This document shows positions 48,652 through 57,712 of a stretch of 64,000 nucleotides of DNA, in pieces. Position 1 is the stretch's first letter; each line of letters opens with the position of its first letter. The notes below the pieces were generated by a model, which was not told the origin of the DNA, made no database searches, and worked only from the letters and a program-made list of their open reading frames with translations. The translations under genes and the position numbers were made by a program. Origin of the DNA: JBBDWK01 sp040902885 (GTDB lineage Bacteria > Acidobacteriota > Terriglobia > Bryobacterales > Bryobacteraceae); contig JBBDWK010000086.1 in the NCBI GenBank assembly GCA_040902885.1, positions 1 through 64,000 on the forward strand, read 5' to 3'.

Positions 48652-51056
48652 CGGTACAGCAGGTACTTCTCCCGCGTGGGCAGGAAGGTCGCCAGCGCTT
48701 CCTCCTGACGCAAGTGAATCAGCCGCGGATCGTCGCCCCGCTCGAGCGAGGCGATGACATCCGAATTGCCGATCAGGCGGCGATTCGCGGCTAGAGCCAG
48801 CTTCCCTGGATACAGTTTCTGCAAAGCCGCGGCGATCTCCAAGCCGAGCTTGGTGGAGTCCAGCACTTCGCGGTTGGTCACCACCAGGCGGATGCCGTCG
48901 ATGGTCTTGCCCTTGAAATTGGAGGAAGACGGCTGGAACCGCACCGGGTAGACGCGCACGCCGGGAATCACGCGCCGGTTCAGATAAGCGGCCAGTTCCC
49001 GCCCTTGAATGAAATCGGCGCCGATCACTTCAAAGGGCGCCTCCGTGCCGCGTCCCACGGAGTAATTAGCGGAACCTTCCAGCAGCGCCACTCCCGGATA
49101 GAGCACCGCCGCGGTCAGGCTGCGCATATTGGGCGAGGGGTCCACCCAGGTCAGGCCGGTTGCGTCAAACCAGTCGCCGCGCTGCCAGTTCTGCATGGCA
49201 ATCACCGTCAGATCGGCCCCGATCTTATTCTCCTCATTAAACATCCGGGCCATTTCGCCGATGGTCATCCCATGCCGAACGGGCATGGGGAAGTAGCCGA
49301 TGAATGACATCTCGGCCGCCTCCAGCAGCGGGCCTTCCACACGGACGCCGGTGATCGGGTTGGGCCGGTCCAGTACGATGACTGGGAGACGCGCCTTGGC
49401 GGCTTCCTCCATCGCGTGTCCCATCGTGGAGATATAAGTGTAAAATCTGGCGCCTATATCCTGAATATCGAATACCAGCACGTCCAGCCCCTGCAGCATC
49501 TCCGGGGAAGGCTTGCGGTTTTTCTCCTCATACAGGCTCCATACTTTGATGCCAGTGGCTTTGTCCTGCGTGTGGCCTACGTTCTCGCGGTCTTCGGCGC
49601 CGGCCATGCCGTGCTCCGGAGAGAAGAGGGCTGCCACCTGTACGCCGGCCGCGAGCATCAGGTCCACATTGCGCCGCCCATTGCGGTCGAGACCGGTGTG
49701 ATTCGTGATGAGACCGACACGCTTGCCCTGCAGCGAAGCGAAGCCGCCAGCCGCCATGACGTCGAGACCTGTGAGCACCTCGGCTGTGCGCGCCACCTCA
49801 CGGCGTACTCCGGCGCCCGTGAGAGTCTCGTTATAGCCGGTAATCGCCATGCGTCCCGCCATCTCGCGTCCCAGATCAGCGGCCACAATGGTCGCCACGC
49901 GGCTGCGCAGCGAGCTGATGGCCGGCTTGCGAAGCGGATGCACGCTGTTGGTCAGCAGGACGACGTAGCTGGCGCTCACCGGATCGATCCACAGGGACGT
50001 CCCGGTGAAGCCCGTGTGACCGTAAGAGCCTATGGGGAACAACTCGCCGCGATTGGAAGAGAATGTTGAGTCGATGTCCCAGCCCAGGCCGCGCAGAATG
50101 GGCTGATCCGGCGGGCTCTGCGGCGTGGTGAACTTTTCTACGGTGAGCGGGCTGAACACGCGCACGCCCTGCCTGGTTCCCTGGCCCAGCATCATCTCCG
50201 CAAAGCGCGCCAGATCGCTGGCGGTGGAGAACATGCCTGCGTGTCCCGCCACGCCGCCCATGTAACGAGTAGTCTCGTCGTGCACCACGCCGCGCAGAGG
50301 CCGCGCCTGGTTGGGCAGCCTTTCGGTGGGCGCGATGCGCGGAATCAGAGACGGGGACGGACAGAAAGCGCTGTCCATCATGCCCAGCGGATCGAAGACG
50401 GCGGCCTTCACATACTCGTCGAGGGGCAGGCCGCTCAGCCGGTGAACGACTTCCCCCAGCAGGAGGAAGTTGATATCGCTGTATATGAATCGCGCTCCAG
50501 GATCGGCTACGGGCCGATCTACCAGGGCCTTCTGTATGCCCGTATCGTAACCGCTCCAAATGGGTCTGAGATCGACGTCGGGCCGCAGTCCCGAAAAATG
50601 GGTAAGCAGATTTCGGATGGTGATATCGCTCTTGCCGCCCTGAAATTCGGGCAGGTACTCGGTGACGCGGTCGTTCAGCCGCAGCTTGCCTTCTTCGAAG
50701 AGCTTCATCACGGCCGAGGTGGTGGCGACCACTTTGGTGAGCGAAGCGCAATCGAAGATGGTGTCGACGGTCATCGGTTCGAGCGCCGGCTGGAGCGCCC
50801 GGTTACCGTATGCTTTCCGGTACAGGACACCGTCTTTCCGGCCAACGAGCAGCACCGCCCCGGGCATGCGCTTTTCGGCGATAGCCGCGTTGATGGCCTC
50901 GTCAAGGGCTGTCGACGGAATGAACTCCATGGGGGGCGCCGCCACTTGAACGGGCGCCGCCACTTGAGCGGGCGCGCATGCTATTGAAGCGAGAATGCCG
51001 ATGCAGGCAGCGGCCTTCAGGGCCGCATGGGGCTGGGAATTATTCTTGGAGAACAC
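48648..51056 (-). CDS. Serine hydrolase (class C beta-lactamase/AmiE-like) fused to NamZ exo-muramidase
   Basis: 802 aa, exported (hydrophobic leader AALKAAACIGILASIACA, perhaps a lipoprotein at Cys27). Residues ~45-400 are a class C beta-lactamase fold: S105-x-x-K108 in CASLTKV, Tyr in YSDIN and HTGFTG replacing KTG. Residues ~430-802 are DUF1343, the exo-N-acetylmuramidase NamZ (GH171): 'GKRVGLITNHTGLDRNG', 'ALFSPEHGMAGAEDRE', 'LDVLVFDIQDIGARFYTYISTM', 'DRPNPITG', 'LLEGSANYSVGRGTEAPFEVIGA'. In Bacillus the separate AmiE (beta-lactamase fold) and NamZ act in sequence on cell-wall turnover fragments. Here both would be on one chain: peptide removal, then MurNAc release. The ferredoxin gene ends 1 bp upstream. 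Confidence 0.87.
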   Translation of the reverse strand: MFSKNNSQPHAALKAAACIGILASIACAPAQVAAPVQVAAPPMEFIPSTALDEAINAAIAEKRMPGAVLLVGRKDGVLYRKAYGNRALQPALEPMTVDTIFDCASLTKVVATTSAVMKLFEEGKLRLNDRVTEYLPEFQGGKSDITIRNLLTHFSGLRPDVDLRPIWSGYDTGIQKALVDRPVADPGARFIYSDINFLLLGEVVHRLSGLPLDEYVKAAVFDPLGMMDSAFCPSPSLIPRIAPTERLPNQARPLRGVVHDETTRYMGGVAGHAGMFSTASDLARFAEMMLGQGTRQGVRVFSPLTVEKFTTPQSPPDQPILRGLGWDIDSTFSSNRGELFPIGSYGHTGFTGTSLWIDPVSASYVVLLTNSVHPLRKPAISSLRSRVATIVAADLGREMAGRMAITGYNETLTGAGVRREVARTAEVLTGLDVMAAGGFASLQGKRVGLITNHTGLDRNGRRNVDLMLAAGVQVAALFSPEHGMAGAEDRENVGHTQDKATGIKVWSLYEEKNRKPSPEMLQGLDVLVFDIQDIGARFYTYISTMGHAMEEAAKARLPVIVLDRPNPITGVRVEGPLLEAAEMSFIGYFPMPVRHGMTIGEMARMFNEENKIGADLTVIAMQNWQRGDWFDATGLTWVDPSPNMRSLTAAVLYPGVALLEGSANYSVGRGTEAPFEVIGADFIQGRELAAYLNRRVIPGVRVYPVRFQPSSSNFKGKTIDGIRLVVTNREVLDSTKLGLEIAAALQKLYPGKLALAANRRLIGNSDVIASLERGDDPRLIHLRQEEALATFLPTREKYLLYR

Positions 51057-51461
51057 CTAAGATCCAACAGTTTGGGGTTTTCTTGGAGGGGGAATGGCAT
51101 CGCCGAGGATGGATTTGCCGCCCTCGCTGATATAGTTGCGATTCCACGCAGGAATCTCAACCACCACGTCGCCTTTCACGACCGACTGGCAGCCTAAGCG
51201 TGAATGAAGCGTCACATCGGCGGCCGTCTCAACGCGGTCTATCTCGTCGTCGTCCATCGGACTGAGATTGCCGTCACCCTGTTTCACCACGACATGGCAG
51301 GTCGTGCAGGCACAATTACCGCCGCAAGCATGCTCCAAATCGAGTCCGAAATTCAGGGCGATGTCAAGCAGGGATTCGGGCTTGCCGTGCTCCTTGTAGG
51401 GGAGCTCGCCAAGCTCGAACTCGACCGTTACGCCGGCCGGCAGAAAGGTAACTTTTGTCAC
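51057..51461 (-). CDS. [2Fe-2S] ferredoxin, ISC/adrenodoxin type
   Basis: 134 aa. Cluster ligands follow the C-x5-C-x2-C...C pattern: Cys46, Cys52 and Cys55 in HACGGNCACTTCHVVV, and Cys91 in RLGCQ; Cys50 is an extra cysteine inside the loop. 'MDDDEIDRVETAADVTLHSRLGCQ' is typical of Fdx of iron-sulfur assembly. The C-terminal ~25 residues are Pro-rich (IPPPRKPQTVGS). It would carry single electrons in the cytosol. GTG 51461 has TATAAT exactly 6 nt upstream, so the message may start at the start codon although AAGGA is also there. It precedes the NamZ fusion by 1 bp, an odd pairing. The iscS gene of the window is 11 kb away. Confidence 0.87.
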   Translation of the reverse strand: MTKVTFLPAGVTVEFELGELPYKEHGKPESLLDIALNFGLDLEHACGGNCACTTCHVVVKQGDGNLSPMDDDEIDRVETAADVTLHSRLGCQSVVKGDVVVEIPAWNRNYISEGGKSILGDAIPPPRKPQTVGS

Positions 51462-51467
51462 TCCTTA

Positions 51468-51473
51468 ATTATA
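51468..51473 (-). promoter_or_regulatory. Consensus -10 box TATAAT at leaderless spacing
   Basis: On the minus strand TATAAT is followed by six bases (TAAGGA) and then the GTG start of the ferredoxin gene. Transcription would begin on or next to the start codon, placing the apparent AAGGA outside the mRNA. No -35 is seen. Confidence 0.5.
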
Positions 51474-51562
51474 CCGTCGAGTTGCCCGTCCGGGCAGGAG
51501 ACCCATCCGAATCGCCCTATTCCTGATAGAGATTCCTATGATACAATTTGAGGGTCGCTGGC

Positions 51563-51784
51563 ATGGAGACCAATTCCCGCAGCATTGCCAAAGCCGTCAG
51601 TTACCGGATGTTGGGCTCCGCCTCTACCGTCGCCATCTTTTACCTGCTGAGCCACGATGTGAACCTTTCGCTGGGAGCGGGCGCGCTGGACACTGTGGTA
51701 AAGATCGCGATGTACTTCCTTCACGAGCGCATCTGGGCCCGCATCCACTTCGGACGGCAGAAGCCGCCGGAATACGAAATCTGA
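51563..51784 (+). CDS. DUF2061 small membrane protein
   Basis: 73 aa from ATG 51563 (METNSRSIAKAVSYRMLGS). 'KAVSYRMLGSASTVAIFYLLSHDVNLSLGAGALDTVVKIAMYFLHERIWARIHFG' covers the DUF2061 family, two membrane helices ending in the conserved HERxWxxIxxG. Function is unknown; in some bacteria the domain is fused or adjacent to sulfate-assimilation genes. A TACAAT at 51542-51547 would give a short leader. The earlier in-frame TTG at 51548 is less likely. It is divergent from the ferredoxin gene and convergent with aguA across a perfect palindrome. Confidence 0.82.
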   Translation: METNSRSIAKAVSYRMLGSASTVAIFYLLSHDVNLSLGAGALDTVVKIAMYFLHERIWARIHFGRQKPPEYEI

Positions 51785-51797
51785 ACTTAAATTATTA

Positions 51798-51860
51798 CAA
51801 CCGCTCCCTATGGTCGCGGCTCGGAAACCGTTGCTGAGCCGCGACCATAGGGAGCGGTTG
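51798..51860. repeat. REP-like palindrome, copy 2: perfect 25-bp inverted repeat, 13-bp loop
   Basis: Left arm 51798-51822 (starts CAACCGCTCCCTATGGTCGC) and right arm 51836-51860 are exact reverse complements with a 13-nt loop. Lying between the convergent DUF2061 and aguA genes, it can also serve as a bidirectional transcription terminator. Confidence 0.85.
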
Positions 51861-51877
51861 TTTATGCGGGACGCACA

Positions 51878-52936
51878 CTATCCGGCGGCGGGCTGCTGCT
51901 GGGTCATGCAGTGCAGCGTTCCCAAACCCCATACCAGATCGGTCGAGTGAATGCCCACCACCTCGCGGCCGGGGAAGAGCCGCGCGAGGGTGTCGAGCGC
52001 CACGCGGTCGTTGGCATCGTTGAAAGTGGGCACCAGCACAAGGCGGTTGGCGATATAGAAATTCGCGTAGCTGGCCGGAAGGCGCTGTCCGTCGAAGATT
52101 ACCGGCTCGGGCATGGGAAGCGTAACCACGTTGAGTGGCTCGGTCCGCAGGCGGAGCAGGTTATCGCGCAGCGGTTCGTAATTGGGGTCGGAGCGGTCGC
52201 GCTCGCTGGCGATCGCCACGGTGTCGGCGGTGATGAAGCGGGCCAGGTCGTCGACGTGCCCGTGTGTGTCGTCGCCCGCGATGCCGCGGCCCAGCCAGAC
52301 GACTTTGCGGATGCCGAGGTACTCGCGCATCTGCCGTTCGATCTCGGACCGGAACACGCCCGGATTACGGGCCTGAACCGGGCTGAGCAGACACTCCTCG
52401 GTGGTCAGCAGGATGCCATGGCCGTTGACGTCGATGCTGCCGCCTTCGAGCACCAGGTCAAGCTTCCACTCCCGCAACCCGAGACGCGCGGCGATCGCGC
52501 CAGGCGCCTCGTTGTCCTTCTTCCAGTTGTCGTATTTGGCCCATCCGTTGAAGCGCCAGTTGGTGATGGCCACTTCTCCCGCGCGGTTCTTGACGAAGAT
52601 GGGACCGAAGTCGCGCGTCCATACGCGGTCTGTCGGATGGTGGAAGAATTCGACGGCGCCCATCTCCACATCGGCCTTTTTCAAATAGCGGCGAGCATTC
52701 CGCTCAGCGTCCTCGTCCTGAGCCAGAATGCGCACGCGCTCCACTTTCGCGAGGCGGCGCACGATATCGGCGTAGACCCAGGGAACGGCCTGAAATTTTC
52801 CCGGCCAATCGTCGCGATTGTGCGGCCAGGCGATCCAGGTGGCCTCATGCGGCTCCCACTCGGCGGGCATTCGGAAGCCCAGCGCGCGAGGCGTATCGGG
52901 CGCGGGCTTTGCTAAGGAGAATTTCCGGCCAGGCAT
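51878..52936 (-). CDS. aguA: Agmatine deiminase
   Basis: 352 aa of the peptidyl-arginine-deiminase-like fold. 'FRMPAEWEPHEATWIAWPHNRDDWPGKF', 'DRVWTRDFGPIFV', 'NWRFNGWAKYDNWKKDN', 'LEGGSIDVNGHGILLTTEECLL', 'GDDTHGHVDDLARF' and the catalytic Cys in GTLHCMTQQQP match agmatine deiminases. It converts agmatine to N-carbamoylputrescine and ammonia, the first step of the two-step plant/bacterial putrescine route. Its ATG overlaps the TGA of the aguB gene (TGATG), so both enzymes are made together in the cytosol. All catalytic blocks are present and length is standard. Confidence 0.92.
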   Translation of the reverse strand: MPGRKFSLAKPAPDTPRALGFRMPAEWEPHEATWIAWPHNRDDWPGKFQAVPWVYADIVRRLAKVERVRILAQDEDAERNARRYLKKADVEMGAVEFFHHPTDRVWTRDFGPIFVKNRAGEVAITNWRFNGWAKYDNWKKDNEAPGAIAARLGLREWKLDLVLEGGSIDVNGHGILLTTEECLLSPVQARNPGVFRSEIERQMREYLGIRKVVWLGRGIAGDDTHGHVDDLARFITADTVAIASERDRSDPNYEPLRDNLLRLRTEPLNVVTLPMPEPVIFDGQRLPASYANFYIANRLVLVPTFNDANDRVALDTLARLFPGREVVGIHSTDLVWGLGTLHCMTQQQPAAG

Positions 52937-53817
52937 CAGTCGACGAACCGCTTCAAGATGGGATCGTAGGCGTCAATGCGGCGGTCGCGCAGGAAGGGCC
53001 AGTTGCGCCGCACTTCATCGATGCGCCGCGGATCCACCTCCACAATGAGCGTCTCCTCGCGATCGTGCGAGGCCTCCGCCATCAACTGCCCGAACGGATC
53101 GGCGACGAAGGAGGCGCCCCAGAATTCCAGGCCGCGATCGGCGGGGCCTTCAAATCCGACGCGATTGACGGCTGCCACGTAGATGCCATTGGCGATCGCG
53201 TGCGCCCGCTGGATGGTGCGCCAGGCATCGTGCTGCGCCGCGCCGTACTGCGCTTTTTCGGCTGGATGCCAGCCGATGGCGGTGGGGTAGAAGAGCACGC
53301 GAGCGCCTCCGAGCGCCGCGACGCGGGCGGCTTCCGGATACCACTGGTCCCAGCACACCAGGCTCGCGATGCGGCCGTAGTGCGTGTCGAAGGTGCGGAA
53401 ACCGAGATCGCCGGGCGTGAAATAAAATTTTTCGAAATAGAGCGGATCGTCGGGGATGTGCATTTTGCGGTAGCGCCCGAGCAGCGTGCCGTCCGCATCG
53501 AAGATCACGGCCGTGTTGTGGTAGAGACCGGGCGCACGCCGCTCGAACAGGGAGGCGACGATGACAACCTTCAGTTCGCCCGCCAGACGCGAAAAAAGAT
53601 CGGTGGAAGGGCCGGGAATCGGCTCGGCCAGATCGAAAAGCCGGGCATCCTCCTCGCGGCAAAAATACTGCGACCGGAAGAGCTCCTGAAGGCAGACGAT
53701 CTGCGCGCCGCGTCCGGCGGCCTCGCGTACGCGCCACTCGGCTTTAGCCAGATTTTCGTTGGGATCGCTCGCACAGGCCATTTGAATCAGACCTATGCGG
53801 AACTTCGATTCGCTCAC
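52936..53817 (-). CDS. aguB: N-carbamoylputrescine amidase
   Basis: 293 aa of the nitrilase superfamily. The catalytic triad is visible: Glu in CLQELF, Lys in YRKMHIP and Cys in SLVCWDQWYPE. 'FYFTPGDLGFRTFDTHYGRI' and 'PTAIGWHP' are typical of AguB, which splits N-carbamoylputrescine into putrescine, CO2 and ammonia. The frame is open to 53904, but GTG 53817 (SESKFRIGLIQMAC) gives the usual ~290-aa length and is preceded by TACAAT with exactly 6 nt between, the leaderless signature. It is followed by aguA with a TGATG overlap, completing agmatine-to-putrescine conversion. Confidence 0.92.
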   Translation of the reverse strand: MSESKFRIGLIQMACASDPNENLAKAEWRVREAAGRGAQIVCLQELFRSQYFCREEDARLFDLAEPIPGPSTDLFSRLAGELKVVIVASLFERRAPGLYHNTAVIFDADGTLLGRYRKMHIPDDPLYFEKFYFTPGDLGFRTFDTHYGRIASLVCWDQWYPEAARVAALGGARVLFYPTAIGWHPAEKAQYGAAQHDAWRTIQRAHAIANGIYVAAVNRVGFEGPADRGLEFWGASFVADPFGQLMAEASHDREETLIVEVDPRRIDEVRRNWPFLRDRRIDAYDPILKRFVD

Positions 53818-53823
53818 ACTTTT

Positions 53824-53829
53824 ATTGTA
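53824..53829 (-). promoter_or_regulatory. -10 box TACAAT of the aguBA operon
   Basis: On the minus strand TACAAT is followed by AAAAGT and then the GTG start of aguB, so the transcript should begin at the start codon. It also settles the aguB start against longer alternatives. No -35 is evident. Confidence 0.45.
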
Positions 53830-53884
53830 AAGGGTCGTCGCTGAAACGCCGTGCCGTAACTCCGGGTCGCAGGAAACAGTACTC

Positions 53885-55456
53885 CTAAGGGGTTCGGCGT
53901 ACAATCTGGCCCGGCCGTGCGCTGGTGAGCTTGCCGTTCTCGATCACCGCGACGCCGTTCACCAGCACCACGTCGAAGCCCTCCGAATACTGATGCGGCT
54001 TCTCGAAAGTCGCCTTGTCCTGAACGCGCGCCGGGTCGAAGAGCACCAGGTCGGCGCGGTAGCCCGGGCGCACCAGGCCGCGGTCGTCGAAGCCGAAGGT
54101 GCGTGCAGGCAGCGAAGTCATTTTGCGGACGGCATCTTCGAGGGTGAGATTGCCGCGCTCGCGAACGAACTCCGCGAACACGCGCGCGTTGGTGCCATAG
54201 GAGCGCGGGTGGGGCACTCCTTTGCCGAATTCCACCGCCCAGCCGTCGCTGGCGATGGCCACATGGGGGTGGCGCATGATGCGCTCGACATCCTTCTCTC
54301 CCATGGAGTGAAAGACCATCGTCACGCGTCCCTGCGCCTGCAAATCGAGGATAGTCTGAATCTCCTCCGGAATGGTTGGCTGGCGGCCCTTAAGGCGGTT
54401 GATCTGGCTGATGTTTTTGCCTTCGAGGGACCGGTCGAAGTCGCACGAGGCAACGGTGGCATATGAATAATCCGGGTGGCCCAGCTCGCCGATGATGGTT
54501 TCCATCTCTTGCGCGATCTTCGCGCGCGTAGCCGGATCGCGAAGGCGCTCGCGCACGCGGTCGTCGCCATCCGCCAGCGCCCAGCTGGGGAGCGTCGTGC
54601 CAAGATGCGTGCTCGAGTGGTCGTACGGGTATTGATCCATCACCACGTCGACGCCCTCGCGCCGCGCCTTATCGATGAGCGCGAGGGACTTCTCGCTGCT
54701 TCCCCACAGCCTGCGGTTGGAGACTTTGAAGTGCGAAATCTGGACGCGCATCCGATTGGCGCGGCCCACGTGCACGGCCTCCTCGATGGCATCGGCGTGC
54801 TGCGCGCCTTCGTCCCGTATATGGCTGGCGTAAACTCCCCCGAAGCGCGCCGCCTCTTCCGCCAGCGCTACCACTTCCTCCGTCCTGGCATACGTGCCGG
54901 GAATATAGATGAGGCCCGTGGAGAATCCCACCGCGCCGGCTTGCATGTTCTTCGCCACCAGCGCTCTCATCTTCGCGATCTCATCGGCCGTCGCCTGGCG
55001 GTTCGCCGTTCCCATCACCTCGCGGCGCACCGTATTGTGGCCGATCAGCGACGCAAGGTTGGGCCCGATGGTCAGCTTCTCCAGGCGTTTGAAGAATGCG
55101 CCGAGATCGGCATTTGAAGAGCCGCAGTTCCCGGTCACCATGGTGGTGACCCCGTCCGTGAGGTAGTTGGCCACCATGGGACTGTGTTCGATGGTTCCTT
55201 CGGGGATGATGCCGTCGAGATGGGTGTGAACGTCAATGAAACCAGGGGCGAGAACGCGGTCCTTGGCATCGATCGTCTTCGTGCCGGACGCTCGCGAGAG
55301 ATCGCCGATCCGAGCGATCTTCCCGTCCTTCACCCCCACGTCGGCGCGAAACCAGGGATTGCCGGCGCCATCCACCACGCGGGCGCCGCGCAGGATCAGA
55401 TCGTAATCCGCCCCGTAGAGCGGAACGGCGAGGAGGAGGGCGAGAGGGAGTCGCAT
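53885..55456 (-). CDS. Exported N-acyl-D-amino-acid deacylase (D-aminoacylase) family protein
   Basis: 523 aa with a signal peptide (RLPLALLLAVPLYGADY). An amidohydrolase-type TIM barrel with metal ligands: DVHTHLD after the beta sandwich opening, GNCG with the bridging Cys of D-aminoacylases, SHIRDEG, QISHFK and the catalytic Asp in IASDGWAVEFG. The C-terminal 'GLVRPGYRADLVLFDPARVQDKATFEKPHQYSEGFDVVLVNG' completes the family. It would remove acyl groups from N-acyl-D-amino acids, or act on D-amino-acid-containing dipeptides, for example from cell-wall or non-ribosomal peptides, in the periplasm. An AAGGA precedes the ATG. It ends 67 bp before aguB on the same strand, but the aguB promoter suggests separate expression. 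Confidence 0.9.
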   Translation of the reverse strand: MRLPLALLLAVPLYGADYDLILRGARVVDGAGNPWFRADVGVKDGKIARIGDLSRASGTKTIDAKDRVLAPGFIDVHTHLDGIIPEGTIEHSPMVANYLTDGVTTMVTGNCGSSNADLGAFFKRLEKLTIGPNLASLIGHNTVRREVMGTANRQATADEIAKMRALVAKNMQAGAVGFSTGLIYIPGTYARTEEVVALAEEAARFGGVYASHIRDEGAQHADAIEEAVHVGRANRMRVQISHFKVSNRRLWGSSEKSLALIDKARREGVDVVMDQYPYDHSSTHLGTTLPSWALADGDDRVRERLRDPATRAKIAQEMETIIGELGHPDYSYATVASCDFDRSLEGKNISQINRLKGRQPTIPEEIQTILDLQAQGRVTMVFHSMGEKDVERIMRHPHVAIASDGWAVEFGKGVPHPRSYGTNARVFAEFVRERGNLTLEDAVRKMTSLPARTFGFDDRGLVRPGYRADLVLFDPARVQDKATFEKPHQYSEGFDVVLVNGVAVIENGKLTSARPGQIVRRTP

Positions 55457-55510
55457 ATTCCTTCGATCTTACACTGGCCTTCAACCGGTGCGTATCATGG
55501 TTATCTCGGT

Positions 55511-57712
55511 ATGCGAATCGCCAGTCTCAGTCCGTTCGGTTTGGGCTATCGGAAGCCGCACCACTACCTGGAGATGCTGCGCGTCTTCTGGGAGAACCGC
55601 GACAACCTGGGGTATGCCTGGAACGTGCTGAATCATGGGGTCTGCGACGGATGCTCGCTTGGTCCGCGCGGCTTGAAGGACGATACGCTGCCCGGCACTC
55701 ACCTCTGCCTGACGCGCCTCCGCCTGCTGCGGCTGAACACGATGCCCGCCGCTTCGGAAGAGGTGTTCCGCGACGTCGCGGCGCTCGAGAAGCTGGACGG
55801 CCGCAAGCTGCGCAATCTCGGCCGGCTGCCCTACCCGATGCTGCGGCTGCGCGGCGAACAGGGGTTCCGGCGGGTCTCGTGGGACGAGGCGCTGGACAGA
55901 TCCGCCGCCGCTCTTCGCGGGACCAGCCCGCAAAGGCTCGCCTTCTTCACCACCTCGCGCGGGCTTACCAACGAGGTGTATTACGTCGCGCAGAAGCTCG
56001 CGCGCATGCTCGGCACCAATCACATCGACAACGCCGCGCGATTATGCCACGCCGCCTCCAGCACGGCACTAAAGGCGACCTTGGGCATCGGCGCCTCAAC
56101 GGTCTCCTATAAGGACTGGCTCCAGTGCAAATTCATCGCCTTGCTGGGGAGCAACCTCGCGAACAATCAGCCCGTATCGCTGAAGTATCTGTACGTCGCG
56201 AAGAAGAACGGCGCTCGCATCGCCGTCGTGAACCCCTATCGCGAGCCTGCGCTGGAACGCTACTGGATTCCATCCATCGCCAAGAGCGCGCTGTTCGGCA
56301 CGCGCCTGATGGACGACTATTTTCCGGTGCGCGTGGGCGGGGACGTAGCGTTTCTCAATGGCGCGTTGAAGTACCTTATCGAGTGGAACGCACTCGACCG
56401 CCAGTTCATTCGGGACCATACCAGCGGCTGGGCCGAACTGGATCGCACGCTGGAGGACCAGCGCTGGCCGGATCTGGAAGCGCAGGCGGGCGTGCCGCGA
56501 ACGGAGATGGAGCGCTTCGCGAAGATCTATGCGGGCGCTCCGTCGGCGATCTTCATCTGGTCGATGGGCCTGACGCAGCACAAACACGGCGTGGACAACG
56601 TGAAAGCCGTCGTCAACCTCGCGCTGGCGCGTGGCATGTTGGGCAAGCCGAGCTGCGGCGTGGTGCCGATTCGCGGGCACAGCGGCGTGCAGGGCGGCGG
56701 CGAGTGCGGCTCCGTTCCCGATGCCTTTCCCGGGAACCTACCGGTGAATCCGGAAAACGCGCGCCAGTTCGCGGATTGGTGGGGAGCACCCGTTCCGGAC
56801 TGGAAAGGCATGCACTGCGGCACGATGCTGGAGGCCGCGGCGGAAGGTTCGCTCGATTTCTTCTATGTTGTCGGCGGCAATTTCATCGAGACCATGCCGG
56901 ACCCGGGGCGCATGCGCGAGGCGCTGGCGCGGGTGCCGTATCGCGTGCATCAGGACATCCTGCTCAACCAGTCCATGCTTCCCGACTCCGGCGAATGGAC
57001 GCTGCTGCTGCCCGGGCAGACGCGCTATGAGCAGGAGGGAGGAGGCACCCAGACCTCCACCGAGCGGCGGATTCGCTTCTCGCCCGAGATCAAGGGCCGC
57101 CATATTGGAGAGGCCAAGGCGGAATGGCGGATTCTGGCCGAGGTGGGCCTCCGCGCTCTGGACGGGCCGGCCCAATCGGCGATGAACTTCACCTCGACGG
57201 ACCAGATCCGCTCGGAGATGGACCGCGTGATGCCGCTCTACCGGGGCATTGCACAGTTGAAGGCCGAAGGGCAGTCCTTCCAATACGGAGGCGAGCGGCT
57301 GCTGGAGGGCGGCATCTGCCAGAACCTGCCGGAGGGAAGAGCGCGGTTTTCCGCGCTTTCGCTGCCCGATCTGAACGCAAACGGCGACTGCTTCCTGCTT
57401 TGCACGCGCCGTGGCGCGCAGTTCAACTCCATCGTCTTCCGCGATCATGACGCGCTCACCGGCGGCCGGCGCGACGAAGTATTCATGTGCACGGAGGACG
57501 CCGCGCGTCTCGGCTTAGCTGCGGGAGCCCCGGTGGTTCTGGAGTCCGAGCTGGGACAGATGCGCGCGCGGGTGCGGCTGGACCTGGTGCAGCCGGGCAC
57601 GCTTCAGGCCTTCTGGCCGGAGGCCAATGTTCTGGTAGCGCGCTCGTATGATCCAGTGAGCGGCGAGCCGGATTACAACGCGCGCGTGAAGGTCCGGCGG
57701 GATGGAGTGTGA
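55511..57712 (+). CDS. FdhF/YdeP-type molybdopterin oxidoreductase
   Basis: 733 aa. The N-terminal 'NHGVCDGCSLGPRGLKDD...HLCLTR' holds three Cys that could carry an iron-sulfur centre. The molybdopterin domains follow: 'SWDEALDRSAAAL', 'FFTTSRGLTNEVYYVAQKLARMLGTNHIDNAARLCHAASSTALKATLGIGAST', 'ALLGSNLANNQPVSLKYL', 'GHSGVQGGGECGSVPDAFPG' and a C-terminal dinucleotide-binding domain (DEVFMCTEDAARLGLAAGAPVVLES). The MxCHxxS region around the potential Mo ligand and the 'RGHSGVQGG' loop are typical of the FdhF/YdeP family, whose reaction is unknown for most members; formate oxidation should not be assumed. The frame is open from 55184 but that part is antisense to the deacylase leader. Start ATG 55511. 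Confidence 0.87.
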   Translation: MRIASLSPFGLGYRKPHHYLEMLRVFWENRDNLGYAWNVLNHGVCDGCSLGPRGLKDDTLPGTHLCLTRLRLLRLNTMPAASEEVFRDVAALEKLDGRKLRNLGRLPYPMLRLRGEQGFRRVSWDEALDRSAAALRGTSPQRLAFFTTSRGLTNEVYYVAQKLARMLGTNHIDNAARLCHAASSTALKATLGIGASTVSYKDWLQCKFIALLGSNLANNQPVSLKYLYVAKKNGARIAVVNPYREPALERYWIPSIAKSALFGTRLMDDYFPVRVGGDVAFLNGALKYLIEWNALDRQFIRDHTSGWAELDRTLEDQRWPDLEAQAGVPRTEMERFAKIYAGAPSAIFIWSMGLTQHKHGVDNVKAVVNLALARGMLGKPSCGVVPIRGHSGVQGGGECGSVPDAFPGNLPVNPENARQFADWWGAPVPDWKGMHCGTMLEAAAEGSLDFFYVVGGNFIETMPDPGRMREALARVPYRVHQDILLNQSMLPDSGEWTLLLPGQTRYEQEGGGTQTSTERRIRFSPEIKGRHIGEAKAEWRILAEVGLRALDGPAQSAMNFTSTDQIRSEMDRVMPLYRGIAQLKAEGQSFQYGGERLLEGGICQNLPEGRARFSALSLPDLNANGDCFLLCTRRGAQFNSIVFRDHDALTGGRRDEVFMCTEDAARLGLAAGAPVVLESELGQMRARVRLDLVQPGTLQAFWPEANVLVARSYDPVSGEPDYNARVKVRRDGV

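Noticed and set aside
55511..57712. Formate dehydrogenase with selenocysteine
   Set aside because: No in-frame TGA in the active-site region; the ligand region has Cys and the sequence fits the FdhF/YdeP type of unknown substrate.
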